From the NCBI GenBank assembly GCA_910578585.1, contig CAJTRG010000008.1, positions 38,411 to 102,410 on the forward strand: a DNA stretch of 64,000 nucleotides, given 5' to 3'. Under the pieces are notes generated by a model. It did not search any database. It was not told the DNA's origin and saw only the letters and a list, made by a program, of their open reading frames with translations. Of this stretch, positions 41,862 to 51,879 are shown in pieces (position 1 is the first letter of the stretch; each line of letters starts with the position of its first letter). Both the position numbers and the translations under genes were made by a program. This DNA is from an uncultured Mailhella sp. (GTDB taxonomy: Bacteria; Desulfobacterota; Desulfovibrionia; Desulfovibrionales; Desulfovibrionaceae).

Positions 41862-42692
41862 ATGATAACAGATAAACAGCGAGATTTAGCAAAAAAATTT
41901 ATGAACATGCACCATGCAAATAAAATGTTTATTTTAGCCAATGCATGGGATGCCGGTTCTGCCTATATTTTCAAGAAAGAGGGGTTTGAGGCGCTTGGCA
42001 CTACAAGTCAGGGCATGGCGCTTTCCTATGGCTATGCTGACGGGCAAAATATGCTCTTTGATGATGTTGTGTACTGCGTGGAAAGTATGACCCGGCGCGT
42101 GGATATTCCTGTGAGCGTTGATATTGAACGTGGCTTTGCGGACAATGTGAGCAAGGTCAAAACCAATGCTCTGCGTCTTTTGGAAGTTGGGGCAGTGGGC
42201 TTCAATATTGAAGACGGACGTCAGGACAAGACTCTTGATGAACTTCCTTTCTTTTTGGAAAAAATTCGGGCACTTGCGGCATTGAAAAAAGAATGCAATC
42301 TTGATTTTGTGATCAATGCCAGAACCTGCACCTATTGGCATAATATTGGTGACGAAGAATATAAATTGAAAGTTGCCCTTGAAAGAGGCAAAGCGTTCAA
42401 AGAAGCAGGCGCTGACTGTATCTTTTATCCAGGGGCAGTTCCGATTGAAAGCATAAAAACGCTGGTTAAAGAAGTGGACGCCCCCATCAATATTTTATTG
42501 ACACCTGCAACTTCTGATTTAGAGGCTCTTCGTGAAGCTGGGGTGCGACGTCTCAGTATTGGTTCAGGCCCTGCCAGAAGCGCTTATAATCATGTTATTG
42601 CCATGGCAGAAGAAATGAAAAAAGGCGAAACAGAAAGAATTTTGAAACATTCTTTTGTTTACGCTGAAGCAAATACGTATTTTAAAAAATAA
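41862..42692 (+). CDS. Isocitrate lyase / phosphoenolpyruvate mutase family enzyme
   Basis: The 276-residue TIM-barrel protein has ANAWDAGSAYIFKKEGFEALGTTSQG, SVDIERGFAD, VGFNIEDGR, DFVINARTCTYWHN and GADCIFYPGAVP, the usual order for the PEP mutase/isocitrate lyase superfamily. The metal-binding DIERGF differs from the DxDxGYG of well-known lyases, so the substrate cannot be assigned. It follows ogt by 9 nt with AAGGAA upstream and precedes gpsA by 12 nt. Confidence 0.85.
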   Translation: MITDKQRDLAKKFMNMHHANKMFILANAWDAGSAYIFKKEGFEALGTTSQGMALSYGYADGQNMLFDDVVYCVESMTRRVDIPVSVDIERGFADNVSKVKTNALRLLEVGAVGFNIEDGRQDKTLDELPFFLEKIRALAALKKECNLDFVINARTCTYWHNIGDEEYKLKVALERGKAFKEAGADCIFYPGAVPIESIKTLVKEVDAPINILLTPATSDLEALREAGVRRLSIGSGPARSAYNHVIAMAEEMKKGETERILKHSFVYAEANTYFKK

Positions 42693-42704
42693 TTGGGGTT
42701 TTCT

Positions 42705-43706
42705 ATGCATATAGCTGTTCTTGGAGGGGGAAACTTTGGAACGTGTCTTGCCCATGTTTTGGCAAAATCCGGACATACGACACATCTTGTTTTGCGTGAT
42801 GAAAAGGTTGCTCACTCCATAAATACATTGCATGAAAATTGTAAATATCTTTCAGGTATTCGGCTTTGTGATAAAATTGAAGCAACCACAAGCTTTGATG
42901 TGCTGACTGAATGTGAATATTGGGTTATTGCTTTGCCTTGTCAAAAGCAGGCAGAATTATTGCCCAAGTTTGTGCCGTATTTTGGGGAAATGACCACACT
43001 GATCAATGTGGCAAAAGGTATTGATTTAAAACAACTTTTGCCGTTGTCCATGGTTGTTCCAAAGATTTTTGGTTTGGAAGACGAATCAGCCCGTTATGCG
43101 GTTCTGTCCGGCCCCTCCTTTGCCAAGGAAGTTGCCCAGGATATGCCCACAGCCTGCACGCTTGCCTGTGCTGATGAACGAAGAGCAGAGCATTTGCGGG
43201 ATATTTTTACCACGCCTCATTTTCGCTGCTATTCTTCCACTGATGTTTTGGGCGTGGAACTGGGCGGCGCCATTAAAAATATTTATGCTATTGCTGCCGG
43301 TGTCAGTGACGGTTTGAAGTTTGGCGACAATGCCAGAGCTGCTCTTGTGACAAGAGGCTTAGTTGAAATGTGCCGTCTTGGGCATGCCATGGGCGCAAAT
43401 TTCCAAACTTTTATGGGACTTTCCGGGCTTGGCGATTTAATGCTGACCTGTAACGGGGATTTATCAAGGAACAGACAAGTGGGCCTGCGACTTGGCAGAG
43501 GCGAAAAGCTTGATGAAATTATTGCCAGCATGAACAGTGTTGCAGAAGGGGTTGCCACAACCCATGCGGTTTGCGCGCTGGCAAAAAATCTTGGGGTGGA
43601 AATGCCCATTGCCTATACCATGAAGAAAATTTTAGACGGAGAATTTACACCGCAGGACGGGTTAAAATATCTTGTTCATCGCGAGCAAAAGCCGGAACGA
43701 ATTTAA
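42705..43706 (+). CDS. gpsA: Glycerol-3-phosphate dehydrogenase (NAD(P)+)
   Basis: The protein is 333 residues from the ATG at 42705 (the TTG at 42693 in the same frame is less likely). MHIAVLGGGNFGTCLAHVLA holds the Rossmann GxGxxG; VLSGPSFAKEVA and ELGGAIKNIYAIAAGVSDGLKFGDNARAALVTRG are GpsA signatures, with the catalytic Lys in ALKN-like GAIKN. It supplies glycerol-3-phosphate for phospholipids. Last gene of the repair/ICL/gpsA run. Confidence 0.95.
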   Translation: MHIAVLGGGNFGTCLAHVLAKSGHTTHLVLRDEKVAHSINTLHENCKYLSGIRLCDKIEATTSFDVLTECEYWVIALPCQKQAELLPKFVPYFGEMTTLINVAKGIDLKQLLPLSMVVPKIFGLEDESARYAVLSGPSFAKEVAQDMPTACTLACADERRAEHLRDIFTTPHFRCYSSTDVLGVELGGAIKNIYAIAAGVSDGLKFGDNARAALVTRGLVEMCRLGHAMGANFQTFMGLSGLGDLMLTCNGDLSRNRQVGLRLGRGEKLDEIIASMNSVAEGVATTHAVCALAKNLGVEMPIAYTMKKILDGEFTPQDGLKYLVHREQKPERI

Positions 43707-43740
43707 GATATAGATAGTTAAATTTATTTGTGAGAAATCA

Positions 43741-44655
43741 ATGGATAGGGTATTTATAATTATTGTTACCTATAATGCTGAAAAATGGCTTGATACGTGT
43801 TTGTCTTCCTTTATTAATATGCCTGAAGAATGGCAGTTAACAGTTATTGATAATGGGTCTGAAGATAATACTATCCAAATAATAGAGAAAAAATATTCTT
43901 TTGTTCGCCTTATTGAAAATAAGAAAAATATGGGTTTTGGACAGGCAAATAATATTGGTTTACAAATTGCACTGCAGGAACAGGCAGAGTATATTTTATT
44001 ATTAAATCAAGATGCGTATATTGATCAAAAAAATATTCTTGAATTAATACATGCACATAAAGAAAATCCTGATTATTATATTTTATGTCCTTTGCAGTAT
44101 AACGGCGACAAAACAGATTTAGATGCTGCTTTTAAAAATTATATTAAAAATTTGAATAATTATTTTTATGATTTGATACTTAATAAGGTAGAAGAAATTT
44201 ATTCTGTTTCATTTTGCAATGCTGCCTGTTGGTTAATGCCTGTTGAATGTATAAGGAAAATTGGTGGATTCAGTCCTGTCTTTTTCCATTATGGTGAAGA
44301 TGATAATTATTGTAACCGCGTTGAATATTATGGTAAAAAAATTGGAATAGTGCCGCAAAGTTTATTTTGCCATGATAGAGAATTTCGTGAGCCCAATACA
44401 GCTTTTTGGAATGATTTTAGTCGTTATTATAGACGCTTATTATTAAAAGTATCAAATCCGCAAAAAATTGGCAAAAAATTTTTTTTCGAAAGAACCTTTT
44501 TAAAATTAATTCTAAATATCGTGAAATATCTATTGGTTTTTAATTTTAAAAAAGCAAAATGTTATGTTAATGTATTGAAGTTATATTATAAAAATTATTC
44601 TTTTATCAAAGAAAATGCTTTTAATGCATTGAATGATAAAGCTTATTTGAAATAA
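43741..44655 (+). CDS. Family 2 glycosyltransferase (rhamnosyltransferase-like)
   Basis: The 304-residue GT-A fold protein starts FIIIVTYNAEKWLDTCLSSF, with the Asp motif VIDNGSEDNT, the NMGFGQANNIGL segment and the catalytic region LLLNQDAYI, then GGFSPVFFHYGEDDNYCNRVEYYGKKIG. It lacks membrane segments. Likely role: adding a sugar to LPS, capsule or a protein. Its wobble positions are noticeably more AT-rich than gpsA next door, suggesting acquisition. Confidence 0.83.
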   Translation: MDRVFIIIVTYNAEKWLDTCLSSFINMPEEWQLTVIDNGSEDNTIQIIEKKYSFVRLIENKKNMGFGQANNIGLQIALQEQAEYILLLNQDAYIDQKNILELIHAHKENPDYYILCPLQYNGDKTDLDAAFKNYIKNLNNYFYDLILNKVEEIYSVSFCNAACWLMPVECIRKIGGFSPVFFHYGEDDNYCNRVEYYGKKIGIVPQSLFCHDREFREPNTAFWNDFSRYYRRLLLKVSNPQKIGKKFFFERTFLKLILNIVKYLLVFNFKKAKCYVNVLKLYYKNYSFIKENAFNALNDKAYLK

Positions 44656-44676
44656 TATGATAAGCAGTATAATTAT

Positions 44677-45588
44677 CTATTGGCAATTTTTAGTATGATC
44701 ATAGCACCTTGGGTGGGCATGGGCGTAAATTTCCTGGATTTTGCCCTGACAAATGTGGGTGTAGAGTTCTGTGGCGGCAAGGTCACTGTGACCCAATAAA
44801 ATTTGCACAGTCCGAAGGTCTGCTCCGCCTTCCAAAAGATGGGTAGCAAAGCTGTGGCGGAGTGTGTGCGGAGAAATAATTGCCTGAATACCCGCAAGTT
44901 GGGCATAGCGTTTAATCAGTTTCCATATGCCCTGCCTTGTCAGTTTTTTCCCTGAACGGTTCAAAAAGAGCTCATCATCGGTCTCAGAATTTTTGATAAA
45001 CTGGCCGCGCGTATTTTGCAAATAATCTGTTAAAATGGAAAGCGCCAGAGAGTGGATAGGAATAAGGCGCTCTTTTTTGCCTTTGCCAAAAACGCGGATA
45101 ATACCCCGTTCAAAGTCGATATCCGTGGCTTTGACGTGAATAAGCTCACTGACGCGAAGTCCTGACGCATAGAGTAAATGCAAAATAGCAAGGTCGCGCT
45201 GGCCGAGCTTTGTGGATATATCAGGCGTTGAAAGAAGGCGCTGCACTTCGTCAATACTAAGCACTTCCGGCAAATACAGGGGAAGTTTAGGCGTGTCAAG
45301 AAGTTCCGCCGGATTTTGTTTGACGTGTTTTTCTTCAAAAAGCCAGGCAAAAAATTTACGCAGACAGGAGAGACGTCTGGCGATAGTTCGCGTGCTGTCA
45401 CCCTTTTGGCTGAGGTGAATAGAAAAAAGGAGCAGCTGATCTTCGTCAATTTCTTCAAGGCTTATTTGGCTTTGCTCCATATACTGGGCAAGAGCTTCCA
45501 AGTCCTGTTTATAGGCAGCAACTGTATATTCCGATAAGCCTTGTTGAATCAGTAAGTTGTTTAACCATTCATCACTATGGGCCAGCAT
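44677..45588 (-). CDS. xerD: Site-specific tyrosine recombinase XerD
   Basis: The 303-residue protein has an N-terminal SAM-like core-binding domain (LIQQGLSEYTVAAYKQDLEAL) and the catalytic domain with Arg in ASGLRVSEL, Lys in GKGKKERLIPI, the HTLRHSFATHLL pair, His in ILLGHSDL and nucleophile Tyr in ATELYTHI. The architecture matches XerC/XerD, which resolve chromosome dimers at dif. A second Xer is not in the window, and the distinction from XerC is by overall similarity only. Confidence 0.87.
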   Translation of the reverse strand: MLAHSDEWLNNLLIQQGLSEYTVAAYKQDLEALAQYMEQSQISLEEIDEDQLLLFSIHLSQKGDSTRTIARRLSCLRKFFAWLFEEKHVKQNPAELLDTPKLPLYLPEVLSIDEVQRLLSTPDISTKLGQRDLAILHLLYASGLRVSELIHVKATDIDFERGIIRVFGKGKKERLIPIHSLALSILTDYLQNTRGQFIKNSETDDELFLNRSGKKLTRQGIWKLIKRYAQLAGIQAIISPHTLRHSFATHLLEGGADLRTVQILLGHSDLAATELYTHICQGKIQEIYAHAHPRCYDHTKNCQ

Positions 45589-45672
45589 GATTTTTCCTTT
45601 TTTCTTGTCTTGCTCTCTTTATGGTTTTATTTTACAGTATTTTATATTAATTTTGAAGAGCTAATTATCTAT

Positions 45673-46437
45673 ATGAAATATTTGTATATTTTATTTGTAC
45701 TGTTTTCACTGACAAGTTTTTCTTTTATTCCGGCTTGTTATGCTGAAGAAGAAATCAATAAACCCAATATTCATGAAATAACGCGGGATGTGGCAGGGGA
45801 ACTGAATGCAATTTATGCAACAAAAGTTCTTGAATTTTTCCCTGTCAAAGAACGATATCCTGATTTTTATAAAGAAGTGCAGAAACAAATCCCGGAAAGT
45901 GCTGAGCTTTTGGAAATTTATTTGCCCAATTCCTCCCGTCAGGATTTAGAGCGCGGTCACTACGACGCCATTACTAATATGGTCTATTTTTATCGCATGC
46001 CGCAAATTATGCATAAGCGTATTCCCTTGCAAAAACTGCAATTATCCTTTGTGCGTGAGTCGTTAGAGGCGGCATATCAAACTTTTGAGAAAATCAGTCC
46101 GCCAACACTTACAGAAAAAAAAGCCTGGGAAGAAAAAATGTATGAATATTTGCTGGCTGGAAAAAGTGTGTATATTCAATATCGCAAGGAACGAGGCAAA
46201 ATCAACCATAAATACAGCATTATGCTGACCCTTGCCCTCAGTGAAAATCACAGTATTGTTTCCTTTGTTTCCCATTATCCATTTTTAGCAGAGGGGCAAA
46301 TTTACTTTTTGTCCAGTTCCATGTATTTGCTGGATAACAACTATTTTCAGGCTTTGGATTGGACGCGGTCTGTTCTGGATACCTTTATTTCGTTTATTCC
46401 GCTTGACATGTTTACTGACCACAATCTGATTGAATAA
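45673..46437 (+). CDS. Exported hypothetical protein
   Basis: The 254-residue protein, from the ATG at 45673, has a signal peptide (MKYLYILFVLFSLTSFSFIPACYAEEE, with cleavage after CYA). The mature part is rich in Glu, Lys and aromatic residues, without a recognised domain: PVKERYPDFYKEVQKQIPES, ...YFYRMPQIMHKRIPLQKLQLSFVRES, ...SIMLTLALSENHSIVSFVSHYPFL. A periplasmic function is likely. It is divergent from xerD and ends at a terminator. Confidence 0.65.
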   Translation: MKYLYILFVLFSLTSFSFIPACYAEEEINKPNIHEITRDVAGELNAIYATKVLEFFPVKERYPDFYKEVQKQIPESAELLEIYLPNSSRQDLERGHYDAITNMVYFYRMPQIMHKRIPLQKLQLSFVRESLEAAYQTFEKISPPTLTEKKAWEEKMYEYLLAGKSVYIQYRKERGKINHKYSIMLTLALSENHSIVSFVSHYPFLAEGQIYFLSSSMYLLDNNYFQALDWTRSVLDTFISFIPLDMFTDHNLIE

Positions 46438-46438
46438 A

Positions 46439-46462
46439 AAAAGCTGCCAACTGGCAGCTTTC
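46439..46462 (+). terminator. Terminator after the exported protein
   Basis: AAAGCTGCC and GGCAGCTTT form a 9-bp stem around AACT, followed by CTTTATATTTT. The hairpin-element copy 3 begins 25 nt later. Confidence 0.75.
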
Positions 46463-46486
46463 TTTATATTTTCGTATATTTTTTAT

Positions 46487-46637
46487 GCTTTGCTCTAAAA
46501 AGAGATTGATGAACAAGTAAATTTTGTAAAGGTATTGGATAAAAATTTAATCCTTTTGTTTATAAAACATAATTTCTTGTTTTTATAAAATAAAAACAAG
46601 TGATGAGGGGGGATGGGGGAAATCATTTCCCCCATAA
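46487..46637. repeat. Hairpin element, partial copy 3 (left part)
   Basis: The left end GCTTTGCTCT...GATTGATGAA matches copies 1 and 4. The CTTGTTTTTAT-aaa-ATAAAAACAAG hairpin (46578-46600) and the ATGGGGGAAATCATTTCCCC palindrome (46613-46635) are both present. After CCCCATAAAAAA the right part (TTATAATTATATC and the right terminal repeat) is missing; unrelated sequence runs into the helicase stop at 46665. Confidence 0.7.
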
Positions 46638-46664
46638 AAAAGTTATGGTTAGAGTTTTTATTCA

Positions 46665-49600
46665 TTATACTTCAAAGAGCATTTCGAGGTCGTCACGGGT
46701 GAGAGACTTCCAGGAATCTTGGCCCGGAATAACCGCTTCTGCAACGCCCCGTTTCATTTCCTGCAATTTGAGAATTTTTTCTTCCACTGTATTTTGACAA
46801 ATCAGCTTATAGGAGAAAACCTGCTTTGCCTGACCAATACGGTGGGCACGGTCTGTTGCCTGACTTTCCACAGCAGGGTTCCACCATGGATCGTAGTGGA
46901 TAACATAGTCCGCACTGGTGAGGTTGAGGCCTGTTCCTCCTGCTTTCAGGGAAATCAAGAAAATAGGAATGTCAGGGCTGTTATTGAATTTATCCACTTG
47001 TTCCAAGCGGTCTTTACTGGAGCCGTCAAGGTAACAGAAAGGAATATCGGTCATTTGCAGCCAGGCACTGATTTGCTGCAGCATCTGCACAAATTGAGAG
47101 AAGACCAGAATTTTATGCCCTTCTTCCACAAGGTTAATCACCATATCCTTGAAGGTTTCAAATTTACCGGAAGGAATATTGGCACTGAAACCGGGCATTT
47201 CCATTTTGAGCAGTTTGGGGTGACAGCAGATTTGACGCAGTTTGAGCAAAGCATCCAAAATAGACATTTGGCTTTTTGCCATACCTTTTTCATCAACATC
47301 GGCAAGCACTTGTTCGCGGAGTTTACGCGCAAGAGATGCATAAAGTTCTGCCTGTTCTTCCGCCATGGCACAGTAGGTGACGCTTTCCACCTTAGGAGGC
47401 AGGTCTTTGACAACTTCTGCTTTGGTACGGCGCAAAATAAAGGGTTTTACACGGGTGCGCAAGTATTCCAGAGTTTCTGTATCGCCTTCCTTGATAGGTT
47501 TGATGATTCCGCGTTGGAACGCGTGTTGAGAACCAAGGAAACCAGGCATAAGAAATTCAAATAAACTCCATAATTCAAAGAGGTTATTTTCAATAGGCGT
47601 ACCGGAGAGGCACAGGCGCATGCGGGCATTGATATTGCGCACGCTCTTGGTGGTTATGGTGTTGGGGTTTTTGATATTTTGTGCTTCGTCCAGAATAATG
47701 GAGTTGAACTCGTATTGTTCCAATTCCTCAAGGTCACGGCGCAGGAGAGCATAGGTTGTGATCACAATATCAGCGTCTGCAATTTTGCGGAAAATATTTT
47801 CGCGGCGCGTGCCATAGACAATAACACGATTGAGTTCAGGAACAAATTTCTCTGCTTCTCGATCCCAGTTGGGCAAAACAGAAGTAGGCACAACAATGAG
47901 GTTCGGCCCTGTTTTGCCTTTGTTCTTCATATGCTGAATGAAAGCAAGGGTTTGGATGGTTTTTCCAAGCCCCATTTCATCCGCCAAAATACCGCCGAAG
48001 CCGTATTCATCGAGGAAGTTGAGATAGGAAATACCCTGAATTTGGTAAGGACGAAGGGAAGCATTAAGTCCTTTTGGTGTTTCAATTTGTTTAACTTCCT
48101 TGAAGTGACGGATATTGTCACGCAGTTTGCTCCAGAAAGAATCTTCAATGGCATTGGGCAAATCGTCCAAAATGCTGTCAAGAACAGGAGCTTCAAATTG
48201 TTTGAAATGGTGTTTGGGTGGTTTATTGGGGTCAAGGCCAAGCACTTTGAGCTTGTGGGCAAGTTTTTCAAGCCATGATTCAGGCAGGCTGGCATAGGAG
48301 CCGTCTCTAAGCTGCACATAGCGTTTGCCCTTGAGCCAGGCTTTCCAAATCTTTTCCAGCGGCAGGCTTTGTCCTTCGTATTCCACATTAACATCAAGGG
48401 AGAACCATTTTTCCTGTTCATTGCTTTGGATGCTTGCGTTAATGGTTGGGGTGGTGGTGCGGACTTTGTAGCGGGAAAGGGTGGTTTCACCGTAGACGCG
48501 CCAGTTTTGCACCAGAGTCGGATAGGAATCCAAAAGGAAGGAAATAGCTTCTTCCGGTTCCATAAACCACAGTTTATTGTTACGAGGCTGGAAGCGCATT
48601 TCAGAAAGCTGGGAAAGAAGATTGGCTTCTTCTTCCTGTGCACGGCGCAGGAGGAAGGTTTGTCCTTCAAAAACATAGCTGCCTGTTTGGAAATCCGGAT
48701 TAGGGCCGGGCAGAATAAATTCGCCGTGTATGCTTTCGTAGACGTTTTGAATTTCAAGGGTAAGCAGGCTGCCTTCTTCATCAAGGAAGAGTTTTGGATT
48801 ATAGCTGCCGGGTTGGAAAACCGGTTCCATAATTTTAAGGAATTCTTCCTGTTCATAGAGTTCTGATGAGGGCAGACGTGTCCAAACCCGGTCTAAAAAT
48901 TCGGAAATATCTTCCTGTGGGATAATGGGGCTTGCCTGCACAAGAGATTGAATAACATCATGGTTGAGGCAGGTCTGCACCGGGTAAAAACATTGGTTCC
49001 AGCATACCCAAAGCGGAATTTGCCCATGGAAGGTGGCAACAGTCTGGTCTGGTCTGTCTTCATCGCGCTGAATGGAGAATGGTTTTTTCTCTTCTTTTTG
49101 CAGCATAATATCAAAGCGCAGGCCGTCTTCATCAAGGGAAGGATGAAGTTTCAAATCCATGGTGGAGCTTTCGATGGTGCAGGGTTTTTCTGTATCTTCC
49201 CAGAAAATATATTCTTCATTGCGAAGTGCCCAGAAAAACCAAGATAAAAGACCGTCTGGAATTTCCACACGGTGTCCGTAATAATCGAGATATTGGGCAA
49301 TTTGTTTTAAGATTTTAGGCAGTTCCGGTGAATATTCGCACCAGTCAGGATTTTTTAAAATTTCTTCCAAAGTTACAGCCTGACGGACAGTGGACAAGCC
49401 GGTTTTATTTTGCCGCGCACGATAAAATTCCACAGAAAGACGGCCGGGTTCCGGGAAAAATCTGAACAGAAAATAATGTCTGCCTGTTTCAGGTTCAGAA
49501 TTGGAAGTAAAGAAATTTCTAAAGCTTTGCCGCCATTCAGGGCGAATGGTGGTTGTTTCTGTCGTGGTATCATGAGAAACGGCAATGGAAGAAAGGGCGC

Positions 49601-49898
49601 TCAGGGCAAGCGCTGCCACGTGACGGCAGGGACTTCCAAAGGATTCCATACAGTTACAGGCATAGTCAACGTGCTTGTCGTTGAGCCTGACCGTAACAGT
49701 TGGACTGTAGGCCTGGAAATCTTCACCATGGACAGTACAGCTTGCTTCGCTGTAACTGTCTTCCATACGCCAGAGCAAATTACTGATGCCATTTTCGGCA
49801 ATAATCATCTTTCCAGTATCTGTAATGTATTCTGGAATAGTTTGCTGAATAAATTGTTCCAATGCTGCACAAATGGCAGTTTCGCTAAGTCTGTTCAT
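46665..49898 (-). CDS. SNF2-family DEAD/DEAH-type helicase with SWIM zinc finger
   Basis: The protein is 1077 residues from the ATG at 49898. An N-terminal SWIM zinc-finger (CNCMESFGSPCRHVAALAL, around residue 80) precedes a long middle region of about 500 residues. The SNF2 motor follows: DEMGLGKTIQTLAF (Walker A, about 640), ILDEAQNIKN (about 740), LSGTPIENNLFELWSL, and in the C-terminal lobe GHKILVFSQFVQML, SLKAGGTGLNLTSAD and DRAHRIGQ. Bacterial HepA/RapA-like SNF2 ATPases translocate on dsDNA and can remodel RNA polymerase. The SWIM domain suggests DNA binding. The gene is flanked by the partial repeat at 46487 and a 200-bp AT-rich gap. Confidence 0.88.
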   Translation of the reverse strand: MNRLSETAICAALEQFIQQTIPEYITDTGKMIIAENGISNLLWRMEDSYSEASCTVHGEDFQAYSPTVTVRLNDKHVDYACNCMESFGSPCRHVAALALSALSSIAVSHDTTTETTTIRPEWRQSFRNFFTSNSEPETGRHYFLFRFFPEPGRLSVEFYRARQNKTGLSTVRQAVTLEEILKNPDWCEYSPELPKILKQIAQYLDYYGHRVEIPDGLLSWFFWALRNEEYIFWEDTEKPCTIESSTMDLKLHPSLDEDGLRFDIMLQKEEKKPFSIQRDEDRPDQTVATFHGQIPLWVCWNQCFYPVQTCLNHDVIQSLVQASPIIPQEDISEFLDRVWTRLPSSELYEQEEFLKIMEPVFQPGSYNPKLFLDEEGSLLTLEIQNVYESIHGEFILPGPNPDFQTGSYVFEGQTFLLRRAQEEEANLLSQLSEMRFQPRNNKLWFMEPEEAISFLLDSYPTLVQNWRVYGETTLSRYKVRTTTPTINASIQSNEQEKWFSLDVNVEYEGQSLPLEKIWKAWLKGKRYVQLRDGSYASLPESWLEKLAHKLKVLGLDPNKPPKHHFKQFEAPVLDSILDDLPNAIEDSFWSKLRDNIRHFKEVKQIETPKGLNASLRPYQIQGISYLNFLDEYGFGGILADEMGLGKTIQTLAFIQHMKNKGKTGPNLIVVPTSVLPNWDREAEKFVPELNRVIVYGTRRENIFRKIADADIVITTYALLRRDLEELEQYEFNSIILDEAQNIKNPNTITTKSVRNINARMRLCLSGTPIENNLFELWSLFEFLMPGFLGSQHAFQRGIIKPIKEGDTETLEYLRTRVKPFILRRTKAEVVKDLPPKVESVTYCAMAEEQAELYASLARKLREQVLADVDEKGMAKSQMSILDALLKLRQICCHPKLLKMEMPGFSANIPSGKFETFKDMVINLVEEGHKILVFSQFVQMLQQISAWLQMTDIPFCYLDGSSKDRLEQVDKFNNSPDIPIFLISLKAGGTGLNLTSADYVIHYDPWWNPAVESQATDRAHRIGQAKQVFSYKLICQNTVEEKILKLQEMKRGVAEAVIPGQDSWKSLTRDDLEMLFEV

Positions 49899-50169
49899 AT
49901 CGTAATACCCTTTTGACAATTGCTTGCTGAAAAGGCAAGGAAAATGTCCCCAAAACATGTTCAATTAAATAAAAGTTTCAACATGGGAAAAAATTAAATG
50001 GCATAACTCAGTATATTCTGTATTATTACTGTATAATCTTTTACTTTTCAAGTATTAATAACTCTGTTATAAGAACTTTTAACAAAATTTTTGTGTAATA
50101 CGAAAAATAGCAATATTGTATCTTATTGAAATAATTTGATTTTATAAAATATTTTATGGTGATTTTAAA

Positions 50170-51813
50170 ATGAAAAATTTTTTAAAAAATTTTTTTACAG
50201 CGAGTATTTTTCTGTTGATTTGTGCTTGTTCTTCTGAGGCGGACAAGGCGGAGCAAGAAAAGAGAACTGCTTCTGCACAGTTAGAACAGCGTGAAATTCC
50301 TGATACTCCTGATTATGGCGGCAAGCTTGTTTTAGCCAGCATTGGTGAGCCTTCCAATTTAATTCCGATTTTGGCTTCTGATTCTGCTTCTCATGAAGTG
50401 GCGGATTTTATTTACACCTCTCTTTTAAAATATGATAAAGAATATAATATTATTCCTTTAGCAGCAAAGAAATTTGAAGTTTTGGAAGACGGCAAAGTTT
50501 TTCGCTTTGAACTTCGTGAGGATGTTTATTGGCAGGACGGCGTGCTTCTTACGGCTGATGATGTGTATTTTACCTATAAACTGACCATTGATCCCAACAC
50601 ACCAACTCCCTATGCCGCTGACTGTCTGCGGGTAAAAGAGTTCAAACAAACGGGCAAATTTTCCTTTGAAGTGTATTATGAAGAGCCTTATGCCCGTGCC
50701 ATTATTACCTGGATGATGTCTATTTTGCCCAAGCATATTTTAGAGCATGAAGATATTACCAAAACGGCTTTTGCGCGAAATCCCGTTGGGGCAGGGCCCT
50801 ATAAGCTGAAAGAATGGCAAACAGGCACGCGCCTTGTGCTGGAAGCAAATGATACCTATTTTGAGGGACGCCCCTATATTGACCAGTTTATTTACCGCAT
50901 CATTCCTGATGTGACGACTATCTTTTTGGAAGCAAAAGCGAAAAAGGTTGATTTTCTGGGGTTGACAACGCAGCAGTATCTTTTGCAGACCAAGGAAAAG
51001 GAATGGGAAGAATATTGGCAAAAATACAAATATCTTTCCAATGGCTATACCTTTATCGGCTTTAATTTGAAGCATCCCTTTTTTCGGGATAAGCTGGTAC
51101 GGCAAGCCCTTTCCTATGGAACAAACAGAGATACCGTGATTAAAGGGGCACTGCTTGGGCTTGGGGAAAAAACAGTTGGGCCGTTCAAACCCCAGACATG
51201 GGCGTATAATGAGAATTTAGCGCCTTATCCCTATGATATGCAAAAGGCGCTGGATCTTTTTGCCAAGGCCGGCTGGACAAAGGGCAGGGACGGTTATCTG
51301 CAAAAGGACGGACAGCGTTTTTCCTTCACGATACTTCTCAACCAAGGCAATAAGGAGCGGGAAAATTCCTTGCTTATTTTGCAGGCGGAATGGAAAAAGC
51401 TGGGCATTGAAATGAAAATTCGGACAGTGGAATGGGCAACCTTTATCAATGAATTTGTGATGAAAGGGCAGTATGATGCAGTTATTTTAGCCTGGAATAT
51501 TTTGGAAGATCCTGACGTTTCCAGTGTTTGGCATTCTTCTGCCATCAGGCAAAATGGACTCAATTTCGTCTATTTCAAAAATGATGAAGTGGATATGTGT
51601 CTGGAAAAGGCCCGCTCCACAGCCAACAGGGAAATCCGAAAACGCTATTATGATCGGTTTCAGGAAATTTTGCATGAAGAGCAGCCCTATTTATTTCTTT
51701 ATGTTCCCTATGCCCTGCCCATGGTGCAAAAGCGATTTCAGGGCATAGAGCCTGCTATTTCAGGTATTACCCATAATATGGAAAAATGGTGGATTCCAGG
51801 CTTTTTGCAATAG
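50170..51813 (+). CDS. Peptide/oligopeptide ABC transporter substrate-binding lipoprotein
   Basis: The 547-residue protein starts with a lipoprotein signal peptide ending in LICAC; Cys20 is the probable lipidation site. The rest matches SBP family 5 (DppA/OppA): PSNLIPILASDSASHEV, EVLEDGKVFRFELREDVYWQDG, GAGPYKLKEWQTGT, DKLVRQALSYGTNRDTVIKGAL and the C-terminal ELHEEQPYLFLYVPYAL-type block (EILHEEQPYLFLY). It would bind oligopeptides or nickel-like substrates in the periplasm. No permease or ATPase gene is next to it; the rel gene follows instead. Confidence 0.87.
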   Translation: MKNFLKNFFTASIFLLICACSSEADKAEQEKRTASAQLEQREIPDTPDYGGKLVLASIGEPSNLIPILASDSASHEVADFIYTSLLKYDKEYNIIPLAAKKFEVLEDGKVFRFELREDVYWQDGVLLTADDVYFTYKLTIDPNTPTPYAADCLRVKEFKQTGKFSFEVYYEEPYARAIITWMMSILPKHILEHEDITKTAFARNPVGAGPYKLKEWQTGTRLVLEANDTYFEGRPYIDQFIYRIIPDVTTIFLEAKAKKVDFLGLTTQQYLLQTKEKEWEEYWQKYKYLSNGYTFIGFNLKHPFFRDKLVRQALSYGTNRDTVIKGALLGLGEKTVGPFKPQTWAYNENLAPYPYDMQKALDLFAKAGWTKGRDGYLQKDGQRFSFTILLNQGNKERENSLLILQAEWKKLGIEMKIRTVEWATFINEFVMKGQYDAVILAWNILEDPDVSSVWHSSAIRQNGLNFVYFKNDEVDMCLEKARSTANREIRKRYYDRFQEILHEEQPYLFLYVPYALPMVQKRFQGIEPAISGITHNMEKWWIPGFLQ

Positions 51814-51879
51814 TATTGCTTTGACAAACAGGGATTTGTACGATAGAAAAATAATAAGTAACTTGAAAAGGATAGCGAT

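Noticed and set aside
46719..47564. A 281-codon plus-strand frame opposite the helicase motor domain
   Set aside because: It mirrors codons of the conserved SNF2 motifs on the other strand; long antisense frames are common over such genes.
49410..49916. A 168-codon plus-strand frame inside the SNF2 helicase gene
   Set aside because: It lies antisense to the well-supported helicase, has no ribosome site and shows no recognisable domain, so it is a shadow frame.
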